Shown here piece by piece: positions 20,295 through 28,654 of a DNA stretch of 64,000 nt. Every line of letters starts with the position of its first letter. Position 1 is the first letter of the stretch. The notes under the pieces were generated by a model, which saw nothing but the letters and a program-made list of their open reading frames with translations, made no database searches and was not told where the DNA came from. The position numbers and the translations under genes are program-made. The DNA is from Streptomyces viridochromogenes. Lineage in GTDB: Bacteria > Actinomycetota > Actinomycetes > Streptomycetales > Streptomycetaceae. Location of the stretch: the NCBI RefSeq assembly GCF_001270495.1, contig NZ_LGUR01000195.1, positions 33,235 to 97,234 on the forward strand, given 5' to 3'.

Positions 20295-21068
20295 CTACTG
20301 CGGCCCGTACTTCCGCCCCGTCTTCGAGCTGATCCCCCCGAGCATCCCCCGCGGCACCAGCTTCGCCGCCCCCATCAGCACCTTGTACCGCGGGTCCGGA
20401 ATGGACAGCGACCTCCCCCGGGCCAGATCCTCCAGCGCCGTGGCCGCCACCTTGTCGGCGTCGAGCCACATCCACCCCGGGATGTTGTCCGTCCCCATCC
20501 CGGCCCGCTCATGGAACTCGGTCCGCACGAACCCCGGGCACAGCGCCATCAACCGCACCCCGCTCCCGGCCAGATCCCGCGCCGCACCCTGGGTGAACTG
20601 CACGACCCACGCCTTGGACGCGCCGTACGTGCCGCGCGGTACGAAGGCCGCGACCGACGCGACGTTGACGACGCCCCCGCGTCCCCGCTCCCGCATCGCC
20701 TCCGCCGCCGCCGACGTCAGACGCAGTACGGCCTCGCAGTGCACCTTGAGCATCTTCAGCTCGTCGGCCATGGAGACGTCGAGGTAACGGCCCTTGTTGC
20801 CGAAGCCGGCGTTGTTGATCAGCAGGTCGACGGGGTTGCGGCGGTCGCCGAGGCGGGCGGTGACCGTCTCGATGCCGGCGTCCTCCGCCAGGTCGGCCGT
20901 CAGCACCTTGGCCTCGATGCCGTGCCGGTCGTGCAGTTCGGTCGCCTGCTCGCGCAGCCGCTTGGTGTCCCGGGCCACCAGGACGAGGTCGTGCCCGTCA
21001 GCCGCCAGCCGCCGTGCGAACGCGGCGCCGATGCCCGCGGTCGATCCCGTAATCAATGCCGTTGTCAT
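20295..21068 (-). CDS. Short-chain dehydrogenase/reductase (SDR)
   Basis: A 257-residue classical SDR. Cofactor loop TGSTAGIG at residues 7-14, NNAG at 85-88, catalytic Ser138, Tyr148 and Lys152 in the YGASK motif. Arg residues just after the first strand (VARDTKRLRE) suggest NADP(H). The C-terminal segment after residue 215 is helical and basic (KVLMGAAKLVPRGMLGG), as in SDRs that sit near membranes. Substrate cannot be read from sequence. It precedes the ester cyclase gene by 113 bases on the same strand and may share its transcript. Confidence 0.92.
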   Translation of the reverse strand: MTTALITGSTAGIGAAFARRLAADGHDLVLVARDTKRLREQATELHDRHGIEAKVLTADLAEDAGIETVTARLGDRRNPVDLLINNAGFGNKGRYLDVSMADELKMLKVHCEAVLRLTSAAAEAMRERGRGGVVNVASVAAFVPRGTYGASKAWVVQFTQGAARDLAGSGVRLMALCPGFVRTEFHERAGMGTDNIPGWMWLDADKVAATALEDLARGRSLSIPDPRYKVLMGAAKLVPRGMLGGISSKTGRKYGPQ

Positions 21069-21165
21069 GGCGCAAGATTAGTGACCCGGACCGCGTGCAT
21101 CCGTTTGCTGCACGGGCCCTCCCGATCAGTGAAGCCCGGGCGAAGGCCCCTGCGGTGAGCGTGCG

Positions 21166-21834
21166 TCAGCCCCCGTGCTGCGCCGCATACTTCCGTGCCG
21201 CGTCCAACGCCTCCGGATGCAGCGCCGCACCCGCCGCCAGCAGCCGCGGCAGCAGTGTCCGATCCGTGGTGACCGCCCGGAACTGGAGCGCCACCGTCAC
21301 CTCGTGATCCGGACGGTGGATGATCTCCAGCGCGTCGCCCGCCCGTATCTCACCCGGCTCGATCACCCGCAGATACGCGCCCGGTGCCCCCTTCGCCGTG
21401 AACCGCTTCACCCACTGCTTCTCACCCAGATGGCCCTGGAAGGTGAGACAGGGAATCCGGCCGCACGTCACCTCCAGCACCACCTCGGACCCGATCCGCC
21501 AGCGCTCGCCGATCAGCGCGCCGGACACGTCCAGGCCGGACGTCGTCAGGTTCTCGCCGAACCCGCCGTTCGCCAGCGACCGCCCCAGCTCGCGCTCCCA
21601 CGCGTCGAGGTCCTCGCGCGCCACCGCGTACACGGCCTGGTCGTCACCGCCGTGGTGCTCCCTCTTGCACACCGCGTCCCCGGCCAGCCCGCTCCCCCCG
21701 ATGCCCTTGGGCCCGGGCGCCGCCACCCGCACCGGCCCCGCCACCGGCCGCTTGTCGATGCCGGTCACGGCATGGGGGTCATCAGTGTTCGGCACGGGCT
21801 TCGCCTGGCCCAGGTTCACTGAGAGAAGCTTCAT
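21166..21834 (-). CDS. MOSC-domain protein (YiiM-like)
   Basis: A 222-residue MOSC-domain protein. It begins MKLLSVNLGQAKPV and has the GIDKRPVAGPVRV segment, GLAGDAVCKREHHGG, NGGFGENLTTSGLDV, and VTCGRIPCLTFQ with the cysteine expected of the sulfur-binding site. Such proteins handle molybdenum cofactor sulfur or, for YiiM, reduce N-hydroxylated bases; which applies here is unknown. AGAAG lies a few bases before ATG 21834. It is divergent from a LysR regulator with a 70-base gap, so that regulator may control it. Confidence 0.9.
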   Translation of the reverse strand: MKLLSVNLGQAKPVPNTDDPHAVTGIDKRPVAGPVRVAAPGPKGIGGSGLAGDAVCKREHHGGDDQAVYAVAREDLDAWERELGRSLANGGFGENLTTSGLDVSGALIGERWRIGSEVVLEVTCGRIPCLTFQGHLGEKQWVKRFTAKGAPGAYLRVIEPGEIRAGDALEIIHRPDHEVTVALQFRAVTTDRTLLPRLLAAGAALHPEALDAARKYAAQHGG

Positions 21835-21904
21835 GACGGGCACGGTAGGGGACGGGCCTCCAAAGTGTCGACGCATTATTCGGCGAGTGCCCCAAGGTTC
21901 GCTT

Positions 21905-22822
21905 ATGCTCGGTTCCGTGCTCGAAGCCCGCCACCTCCGCGTCCTGCGCGCCGTCGCCGCCACCGGTTCCTTCTCCGCGGCCGGCCGCGAACTGGGCTGC
22001 ACCCAGCCCGCCGTCAGCCAGCAGATGAAGGCCCTGGAAACCTCCGTCGGCACGCCCCTGCTGATCCGCAGCGGACGCGAGATGCGGCTCACCCAGGCCG
22101 GCGAGGCCCTGGTGCGGCACGCCGCCGGAATCCTGGCGGGACTCACCGCCGCCGAGGAGGAGGTCGCCGCCATCGCCGGGCTGCGCGCCGGGCGCGTCCG
22201 GCTCGTCTCCTTCCCCAGCGGCAGCTCCACCCTCGTCCCGACCGCCCTCGCCGCCCTGCGCGCCGCGCACCCCGGCACCCGGGTCTCCCTGGAGGAGGCC
22301 GAGCCGCCGAGATCCGTCGAGATGCTGCGCGAGGGCGACTGCGACGTGGCCCTCGCCTTCCGGTACGAGGGGGCCGCGGGCCCCGAGGAGTGGGACGACC
22401 TGGTCGTACGCCCCCTGCTGACGGACCGTCTCGTCGGCCTCGTCCCCGAACGGCACCGCCTCGCACGCACCGCGTCCGCCGGGCCCGTCGCCATCGGGGA
22501 ACTCGCGGCCGAGCCGTGGATCGCCGGATGCCCACGCTGCCGGGGGCAGCTGGTCGAGGTGTGCGAGAGCGCCGGCTTCACGCCCCGTATCGACTTCGCC
22601 ACCGACGACTATCCGGCGGTCGTGGGCCTGGTGGGCGCGGGCCTGGGCGTGGCCGTCCTGCCCCAGCTCGCCGTCGAGTCCGTACGGCCGCGAGGGGTGC
22701 GCATGGTGACGCTGGAACCGGCGGTCCGGCGGGAGATCGTGGCGCTCACGCTGCCCGACCTGGCGCAGGTGCCGGCCGTCGCGGCGACCCTCGACCAACT
22801 GGCCCGAGCCGCCGCCCGCTAG
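21905..22822 (+). CDS. LysR-family transcriptional regulator
   Basis: A 305-residue LysR regulator. The winged helix-turn-helix occupies residues 5-64 (LEARHLRVLRAVAATGSFS, TQPAVSQQMKALE, FS in place of the more usual F/L contacts), followed by the effector domain from about residue 92 (GRVRLVSFPSGSS). An alternative GTG start four codons downstream is possible. It is transcribed divergently from the MOSC gene; LysR proteins commonly regulate a divergent neighbour, so that gene is the likeliest target. The effector domain contains a CPRC pair (WIAGCPRCRGQ) that could respond to metals or redox state. Confidence 0.93.
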   Translation: MLGSVLEARHLRVLRAVAATGSFSAAGRELGCTQPAVSQQMKALETSVGTPLLIRSGREMRLTQAGEALVRHAAGILAGLTAAEEEVAAIAGLRAGRVRLVSFPSGSSTLVPTALAALRAAHPGTRVSLEEAEPPRSVEMLREGDCDVALAFRYEGAAGPEEWDDLVVRPLLTDRLVGLVPERHRLARTASAGPVAIGELAAEPWIAGCPRCRGQLVEVCESAGFTPRIDFATDDYPAVVGLVGAGLGVAVLPQLAVESVRPRGVRMVTLEPAVRREIVALTLPDLAQVPAVAATLDQLARAAAR

Positions 22823-22830
22823 CGAAGAAG

Positions 22831-22854
22831 AAGGGCACGCGTGCGCGTGCCCTT
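22831..22854. terminator. Bidirectional hairpin terminator between LysR and whiB-like genes
   Basis: AAGGGCACGCG and CGCGTGCCCTT form a perfect 11-bp stem with a two-base centre. It sits in the 50-base gap between convergent genes and can end both transcripts. Confidence 0.85.
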
Positions 22855-22872
22855 ACGTGCAGAAACGTTCCT

Positions 22873-23205
22873 TCAGGTATGCGAGCCGGCTTCTCCGCTG
22901 GTCGTCGACGCTGCCGACACCAGCCGGTTGCGTGCCCGCCCCATGAGCTCCTCGCGCTCGTCCTCGGTCAAGCCGCCCCAGACGCCGTACGGTTCGCGCA
23001 CCGCCAGCGCATGTGCCGCGCACTGCGCGCGGACCGGGCACCTCATGCAGACCTCCTTGGCCGAGTTCTCTCGAGCGCTCCGAGCCGCACCGCGCTCGCC
23101 CTCCGGATGAAAGAAGAGCGAGCTGTCCACCCCGCGACAAGCAGCCAGCAGCTGCCAGTCCCACAGGTCCGCGTTCGGTCCGGGAAGGCGGGAGAAATCT
23201 GCCAT
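22873..23205 (-). CDS. WhiB-family iron-sulfur transcription factor
   Basis: A 110-residue Wbl protein. The four cluster-binding cysteines are C23, C53, C56 and C62 (C in AACRG, then EVCMRCPVRAQC), and the turn motif GVWGG is at residues 74-78, followed by the acidic-basic segment TEDEREELMGRARNR that normally contacts DNA. The C-terminal basic tail is shorter than in WblC or WhiA-type partners. It is divergent from bldM across a 381-base region. Wbl proteins bind sigma factors and regulate development or stress; I do not assign a specific wbl name. Confidence 0.94.
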   Translation of the reverse strand: MADFSRLPGPNADLWDWQLLAACRGVDSSLFFHPEGERGAARSARENSAKEVCMRCPVRAQCAAHALAVREPYGVWGGLTEDEREELMGRARNRLVSAASTTSGEAGSHT

Positions 23206-23586
23206 TGCGTGACCCCTTGTAGCCGTTCTGGGCGGATACGGTGTCTACGACCGTACATCTACGATCTAAGAAGATGAAAATATGACTCATTGCGAATCTA
23301 GCCCCAAACGCCAGCAAACAGGAAGAAAAAGGGCTGAATGGGGCATGGGTTGTGATGAAAGGTTGAGGGTCCGTCGTGCATGTCTGCCCCGTGTCCGCCC
23401 CCTCACGTAGAGTGCCGAAGACGGCACATGCCCCCGTAACTCTTTCGAGTGACCGTCGTTGAGAGGGCGGAGGCGGTTGAAGGAACAAGGGCTCGGGCAG
23501 GCGTCCGAGACGGTCGACCGCACAGGTGACGATTTCGTACCAGCCTGGAGGCTCAAGGTGACGTGCATCAGCTGCGGAGGGCGGCC
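23206..23586. other. Divergent regulatory region between whiB-like gene and bldM
   Basis: A 381-base gene-free stretch. The part next to the whiB-like gene is relatively A+T-rich (around 23262-23345), as expected for its promoter. GTGCCG-AAGA-CGGCAC at 23412-23427 is a perfect inverted repeat eight bases before the sigma-BldN-type promoter of bldM and is a candidate operator. GGAGGGCGG lies just before the bldM ATG. No open reading frame with family features is seen. Confidence 0.6.
23435..23462 (+). promoter_or_regulatory. Candidate sigma-BldN-dependent promoter of bldM
   Basis: CGTAAC at 23435-23440 and CGTTGA at 23457-23462 with a 16-base spacer match the sigma-BldN consensus as I recall it (CGTAAC-N16-CGTTGA). 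The bldM p1 promoter is a known sigma-BldN target in Streptomyces. The transcript would have a 5' leader of about 115 bases. Confidence 0.85.
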
Positions 23587-24198
23587 ATGACATCCGTCCT
23601 CGTCTGCGACGACTCCCCGCTTGCCCGAGAGGCGCTTCGCCGCGCGGTCGCGACCGTGCCCGGCGTCGAGCGCGTGACGACGGCGGCCAACGGCGAGGAA
23701 GTCCTCCGCCGCTGGGGCGCCGACCGCTCGGACCTGATTCTGATGGACGTACGCATGCCCGGTCTGGGCGGCGTCGAGACCGTGCGGCGGCTGCTGTCCG
23801 CCGACCCCGGTGCGCGCATCATCATGCTCACCGTCGCCGAGGACCTGGACGGCGTGGCCCTCGCGGTCGCCGCCGGTGCCCGCGGCTATCTGCACAAGGA
23901 CGCCTCGCGCGCGGAGTTGCGCGCCACGGTGACGCAGGCGCTGGCCGACCCGACCTGGCGCCTTGCCCCGCGGCGGCTGCGCTCCGCCGAGATGGGCGCC
24001 GCGCCGACGCTCACCGCGCGTGAGATCCAGGTGCTGGAAGGCATGAGCCACGGTCGCTCCAACGCCGAGATCGGTCGCGAGCTGTTCCTCTCCGAGGACA
24101 CCGTGAAGACGCATGCTCGGCGGTTGTTCAAGAAGCTGGGTGCGTCGGATCGGGCGCATGCGGTGGCGCTCGGCTTCCGGTGGGGCTTGGTGCGCTAA
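23587..24198 (+). CDS. bldM: BldM, atypical NarL/FixJ-family response regulator for sporulation
   Basis: A 203-residue orphan response regulator, the same length as the known BldM. The receiver domain (residues 1-120) has the acidic pair D8/D9, the phospho-site-equivalent Asp54 in ILMDVRMPG and Lys104 in YLHKD. The C-terminal LuxR-type helix-turn-helix is LTAREIQVLEGMSHGRSN followed by IGRELFLSEDTVKTH. In Streptomyces BldM acts without phosphorylation, as a homodimer on early and with WhiI on late developmental promoters. The ATG at 23587 restores the exact family length. A sigma-BldN-type promoter lies upstream and a sigma factor gene of the ShbA type follows. Confidence 0.96.
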   Translation: MTSVLVCDDSPLAREALRRAVATVPGVERVTTAANGEEVLRRWGADRSDLILMDVRMPGLGGVETVRRLLSADPGARIIMLTVAEDLDGVALAVAAGARGYLHKDASRAELRATVTQALADPTWRLAPRRLRSAEMGAAPTLTAREIQVLEGMSHGRSNAEIGRELFLSEDTVKTHARRLFKKLGASDRAHAVALGFRWGLVR

Positions 24199-24245
24199 GC
24201 GCTCCACCGGGGTGCCGCCTTGTGCCGTCCGGCGGCTGCGGGTTT

Positions 24246-24292
24246 GTTGTGGCTGGTCGCGCAGTTCCCCGCGCCCCTTTGGGGGCGCGGCT
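24246..24292 (+). repeat. Interspersed intergenic repeat, copy 1
   Basis: A ~47-base element containing TTGTGGCTGGTCGCGCAGTT and TCCCCGCGCCCC. The reverse complement of 46717-46764 carries the same sequence with few changes. Its 3' half (GCGCCCC-TTT-GGGGGCGC) can fold into a hairpin. Elements of this sequence are, as I recall, widespread between genes in Streptomyces. Confidence 0.75.
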
Positions 24293-24412
24293 GCGAGGTC
24301 GGCCAATCGGTCCTGTCGGCGCCCGCTGCTCGTTTCGGCGCGGATGCCGCATCCTTGAGGTGTGGAGTCTCTCGGGGACGAGTCGGTCGAGCGGAAGGGG
24401 AGGGCGCAGGGG

Positions 24413-25078
24413 ATGAGTGCCGGCGCACCTGCTCATAACGCTTCGGTGCACAACATCGGGCGCGGTGCCACGGATGAATCGGCCGCAAGGCACCATGGAC
24501 CGATGCGCGAGGACAAGACGACGGTGATCGGTGGGCTCGTTCACCGCGCCGTCGACGGGGATGAGCAGGCCACGCACGACCTGCTCGCCCATGTCCACCC
24601 CTTGGCGCTGCGCTACTGCCGCACCAGGCTGTCGCGCCTGCCGGGCGACGCCCGGCACTTCGTCGAGGACCTCGCCCAGGAGGTCTGCGTCGCCGTGCTC
24701 CTCGCGCTGCCGCGCTACAAGGACACCGGCCGCCCCTTCGAGGCGTTCGTGTTCGCCATCGCCGCGCACAAGGTGGCGGACCTCCAGCGGGCGGCGATGC
24801 GCCATCCGGGTTCCACGGCGGTCCCCTCGGACGAGATGCCCGAGCGCCCGGACGACTCGCTGGGCCCGGAGGAGCGGGCGCTGCTGAGCAGCGACGCCGA
24901 GTGGGCCAAGAAACTGCTGGCCAACCTGCCCGAGAACCAGCGGGAGCTGTTGCTGCTGAGGATCGCGGTGGGCTTGACCGCGGAGGAGACGGGTCAGATG
25001 TTGGGAATGTCACCCGGCGCGGTCCGGGTGGCCCAGCACCGGGCCCTGAGCAGGCTGCGGGCGCTGGCCGAGCAGTAG
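24413..25078 (+). CDS. shbA: ECF-family sigma factor, ShbA type
   Basis: A sigma-70-family factor of about 221 residues with only region 2 ([21 protein letters not shown] in parts: [33 protein letters not shown]) and region 4 ([40 protein letters not shown]), as in ECF sigmas. Its place between bldM and guaB is that of ShbA, which in S. griseus drives transcription of the main vegetative sigma gene hrdB. The start is uncertain: ATG 24413 is used, GTG 24362 would add 17 residues, and ATG 24504 (MREDKTTV) would leave 191 residues that still cover the fold. No anti-sigma gene is adjacent. Confidence 0.85.
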   Translation: MSAGAPAHNASVHNIGRGATDESAARHHGPMREDKTTVIGGLVHRAVDGDEQATHDLLAHVHPLALRYCRTRLSRLPGDARHFVEDLAQEVCVAVLLALPRYKDTGRPFEAFVFAIAAHKVADLQRAAMRHPGSTAVPSDEMPERPDDSLGPEERALLSSDAEWAKKLLANLPENQRELLLLRIAVGLTAEETGQMLGMSPGAVRVAQHRALSRLRALAEQ

Positions 25079-25177
25079 GCCGCGTTTCCTGAACGGGCGC
25101 CGTGCCGATTCCGTACGAACATACGAAGCCTGGAGCGGCCCCGCACCGTGGAATTTGCCACCCCTGCTTCCCGTTAG

Positions 25178-26722
<1,545 letters not shown>

Positions 26723-26751
26723 GCAGCGGTCCTCAGGCACCGGTCCTTCAG

Positions 26752-26781
26752 GGGCGGTCCCGGAAACATCCGGGGCCGCCC
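26752..26781 (+). terminator. Hairpin between guaB and guaB3
   Basis: GGGCGGTCCCGG and CCGGGGCCGCCC pair over 12 bases with one G-U, loop AAACAT, and CTTGT follows. It probably ends guaB transcription, in which case guaB3 needs its own promoter in the 60 bases before its start. Confidence 0.7.
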
Positions 26782-26842
26782 TTGTCGTGCCCGTCGGCGA
26801 TACTGGTAGACGCTGAAACGCATCAGGGAAAGGCCACACATC

Positions 26843-27967
26843 GTGACTGAGATCGAGATCGGGCGCGGCAAGCGCGGCCGCCGGGCGTACGCCTTCGACG
26901 ACATCGCCGTCGTCCCCAGCCGTCGTACGCGCGACCCGAAGGAGGTCTCGATCGCCTGGCAGATCGACGCCTACCGCTTCGAGCTGCCCTTCCTGGCCGC
27001 TCCCATGGACTCGGTCGTCTCCCCGGCCACCGCGATCCGCATCGGCGAGCTCGGCGGCCTCGGCGTGCTGAACCTCGAAGGTCTGTGGACGCGCTACGAG
27101 GACCCGCAGCCGCTGCTCGACGAGATCGCCGAGCTGCCCACCGAGGCCGCCACCCGCCGCCTCCAGGAGATCTACGCCGCCCCCATCAAGGAGGAGCTGA
27201 TCGGGCAGCGCATCAAGGAGGTGCGCGACTCGGGCGTGGTCACGGCCGCCGCGCTCTCCCCGCAGCGCACGGCCCAGTTCTCCAAGGCGGTCGTCGACGC
27301 CGGCGTGGACATCTTCGTCATCCGGGGTACGACCGTCTCGGCGGAGCACGTCTCCGGTGCGGCCGAGCCGCTGAACCTGAAGCAGTTCATCTACGAGCTC
27401 GACGTCCCGGTGATCGTCGGCGGCTGCGCCACGTACACCGCGGCCCTGCACCTGATGCGGACGGGCGCCGCGGGCGTGCTCGTGGGCTTCGGCGGAGGCG
27501 CCGCGCACACCACGCGCAACGTGCTCGGCATCCGGGTGCCGATGGCCACGGCGGTCGCGGACGTCGCGGCGGCGCGCCGCGACTACATGGACGAGTCCGG
27601 CGGTCGCTATGTCCACGTGATCGCGGACGGTGGCGTGGGCTGGTCCGGTGACCTGCCCAAGGCCATCGCCTGCGGCGCCGACGCCGTGATGATGGGCTCC
27701 CCGCTGGCGCGTGCCACGGACGCGCCGGGCAAGGGCCACCACTGGGGCATGGAGGCCGTGAACGAGGAGCTGCCGCGAGGCAAGAAGGTGCACCTCGGGA
27801 CGGTCGGCACGATCGAGGAGGTGCTGACGGGGCCGTCGCACACGCCGGACGGTTCGATGAACTTCTTCGGGGCGCTGCGGCGGGCCATGGCCACGACCGG
27901 GTACAGCGAGCTGAAGGAGTTCCAGCGGGTCGAGGTCGCGGTGGCGGATTCGCAGCACCAGCGGTAG
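26843..27967 (+). CDS. guaB3: GuaB3, IMP dehydrogenase-related protein lacking the catalytic cysteine
   Basis: A 374-residue IMPDH/GMP-reductase-family barrel without CBS domains. It starts with EIEIGRGKRGRRAYAFDDI and keeps the phosphate-site motif IADGGVGWSGDLPKAI and AVMMGSPLA. Alignment by eye with GuaB places GFGGGAAHTTR on [11 protein letters not shown], so His222 replaces the catalytic Cys. GuaB3 proteins are conserved in actinobacteria; a cyanobacterial one has been reported to be a GMP reductase, but activity without the cysteine here is unclear. A strong terminator follows the stop, and GTG is the start, preceded by GGGAAAGG. Confidence 0.93.
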   Translation: MTEIEIGRGKRGRRAYAFDDIAVVPSRRTRDPKEVSIAWQIDAYRFELPFLAAPMDSVVSPATAIRIGELGGLGVLNLEGLWTRYEDPQPLLDEIAELPTEAATRRLQEIYAAPIKEELIGQRIKEVRDSGVVTAAALSPQRTAQFSKAVVDAGVDIFVIRGTTVSAEHVSGAAEPLNLKQFIYELDVPVIVGGCATYTAALHLMRTGAAGVLVGFGGGAAHTTRNVLGIRVPMATAVADVAAARRDYMDESGGRYVHVIADGGVGWSGDLPKAIACGADAVMMGSPLARATDAPGKGHHWGMEAVNEELPRGKKVHLGTVGTIEEVLTGPSHTPDGSMNFFGALRRAMATTGYSELKEFQRVEVAVADSQHQR

Positions 27968-27998
27968 CCGGTACGGCTACGGCCGATACGTCAGGGAA

Positions 27999-28034
27999 GG
28001 GCCGGTCACCCCGGATGGGGTGACCGGCCCTTTT
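27999..28034 (+). terminator. Intrinsic terminator after guaB3
   Basis: GGGCCGGTCACCCC-GGAT-GGGGTGACCGGCCC is a perfect 14-bp stem followed by TTTT, 33 bases after the guaB3 stop. Confidence 0.95.
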
Positions 28035-28283
28035 GCGTGCCCTGGCGTGCTCAAGTGGGGCTGGGTGGGGGCGTGTTGTGGGGGAGGGGCGCGTGGTTGC
28101 GTTTGGGGCGGATGCGGGCTGAACGGGCGAAGGAAGTCGGTAGTGCCCGTGATCGGCGACCCAAGCTCTCTGGGGCGCCCCTTCCAAGGAGATGTTCCGG
28201 ACCCCGGCCCTCGGGGCCCGGCCCGAACTCCGAACGGATCGCCTACCGGGGATATGGGCGGCATCGTGGAAGGGGGCGCGCCC

Positions 28284-28379
28284 ATGGGCCGTCACCGCAA
28301 GCCCACCCGCTGGGATCGCACTTGGCTTCGGCTGGTGAAGTTCCGGAGGAGGTGCATCTTGTGGTATTTCGGGAAGTGA
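28284..28379 (+). CDS. Possible 31-residue basic peptide (low confidence)
   Basis: ATG 28284 is preceded by GGAAGGGGG at a workable distance and opens a frame of 31 codons reading MGRHRKPTRWDRTW and ending ILWYFGK, rich in Arg, Lys and Trp. Its stop is the first TGA of the structured module at 28376. It may be a small membrane-active or leader peptide, or chance. A second internal ribosome-site-like GGAGGAGG at 28343-28350 precedes an alternative tiny frame. No homologue is known to me. Confidence 0.3.
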   Translation: MGRHRKPTRWDRTWLRLVKFRRRCILWYFGK

Positions 28380-28470
28380 GCGGCCGCCCCCATGAGACGT
28401 AGGGGCGGACACCCGTAACTTCCCAGGAGCCTGTCGCAGTACCCGCTGCGGCAGGCTCCATCTCTTTTGT
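28376..28470 (+). ncRNA. Structured RNA-like module 1 ending in a terminator hairpin
   Basis: Two plus-strand hairpins. The first pairs CCGCCCC (28384-28390) with GGGGCGG (28402-28408) around the loop CATGAGACGTA. The second pairs GGAGCCTGTCGCAG (28426-28439) with CTGCGGCAGGCTCC (28446-28459) with one G-U, and ATCTCTTTTGT follows, making it terminator-like. A related module lies at 28504-28579 with a compensatory change in the first stem. A tiny frame GTG-AGC-GGC...TAG (eight codons) runs through the first stem. The rest of the gap 28035-28654 shows nothing else convincing. Function unknown. Confidence 0.6.
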
Positions 28471-28503
28471 ACGGTACCGGATCGCCCGCCTGGCGTCAGA
28501 GCG

Positions 28504-28579
28504 ATGAGCGGCTGTCCCTTTGAGAGGTAGGGACGGACACCCGTTACCACTGGAGCCCGCCGCCGGGCCGACAGGCTCC
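28504..28579 (+). ncRNA. Structured RNA-like module 2 (degenerate copy)
   Basis: Aligns with module 1 over TGAGCGGC, TGAGA-N-GTAGGG, CGGACACCCGT and AGGCTCC. The first stem is CTGTCCC (28512-28518) with GGGACGG (28530-28536) around an 11-base loop, keeping pairing by a C-G to U-A change and one G-U. The second stem is shorter: GGAGCC (28552-28557) with GGCTCC (28574-28579). The equivalent tiny frame starts ATG-AGC-GGC and ends at TAG 28528-28530. Confidence 0.55.
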
Positions 28580-28654
28580 GAGTCCGTACGCTACCGACGC
28601 CAGGGAATGGCGCGCCACCAGCCTCAGAAGCACAACCACCCACACGCGCCCCCC

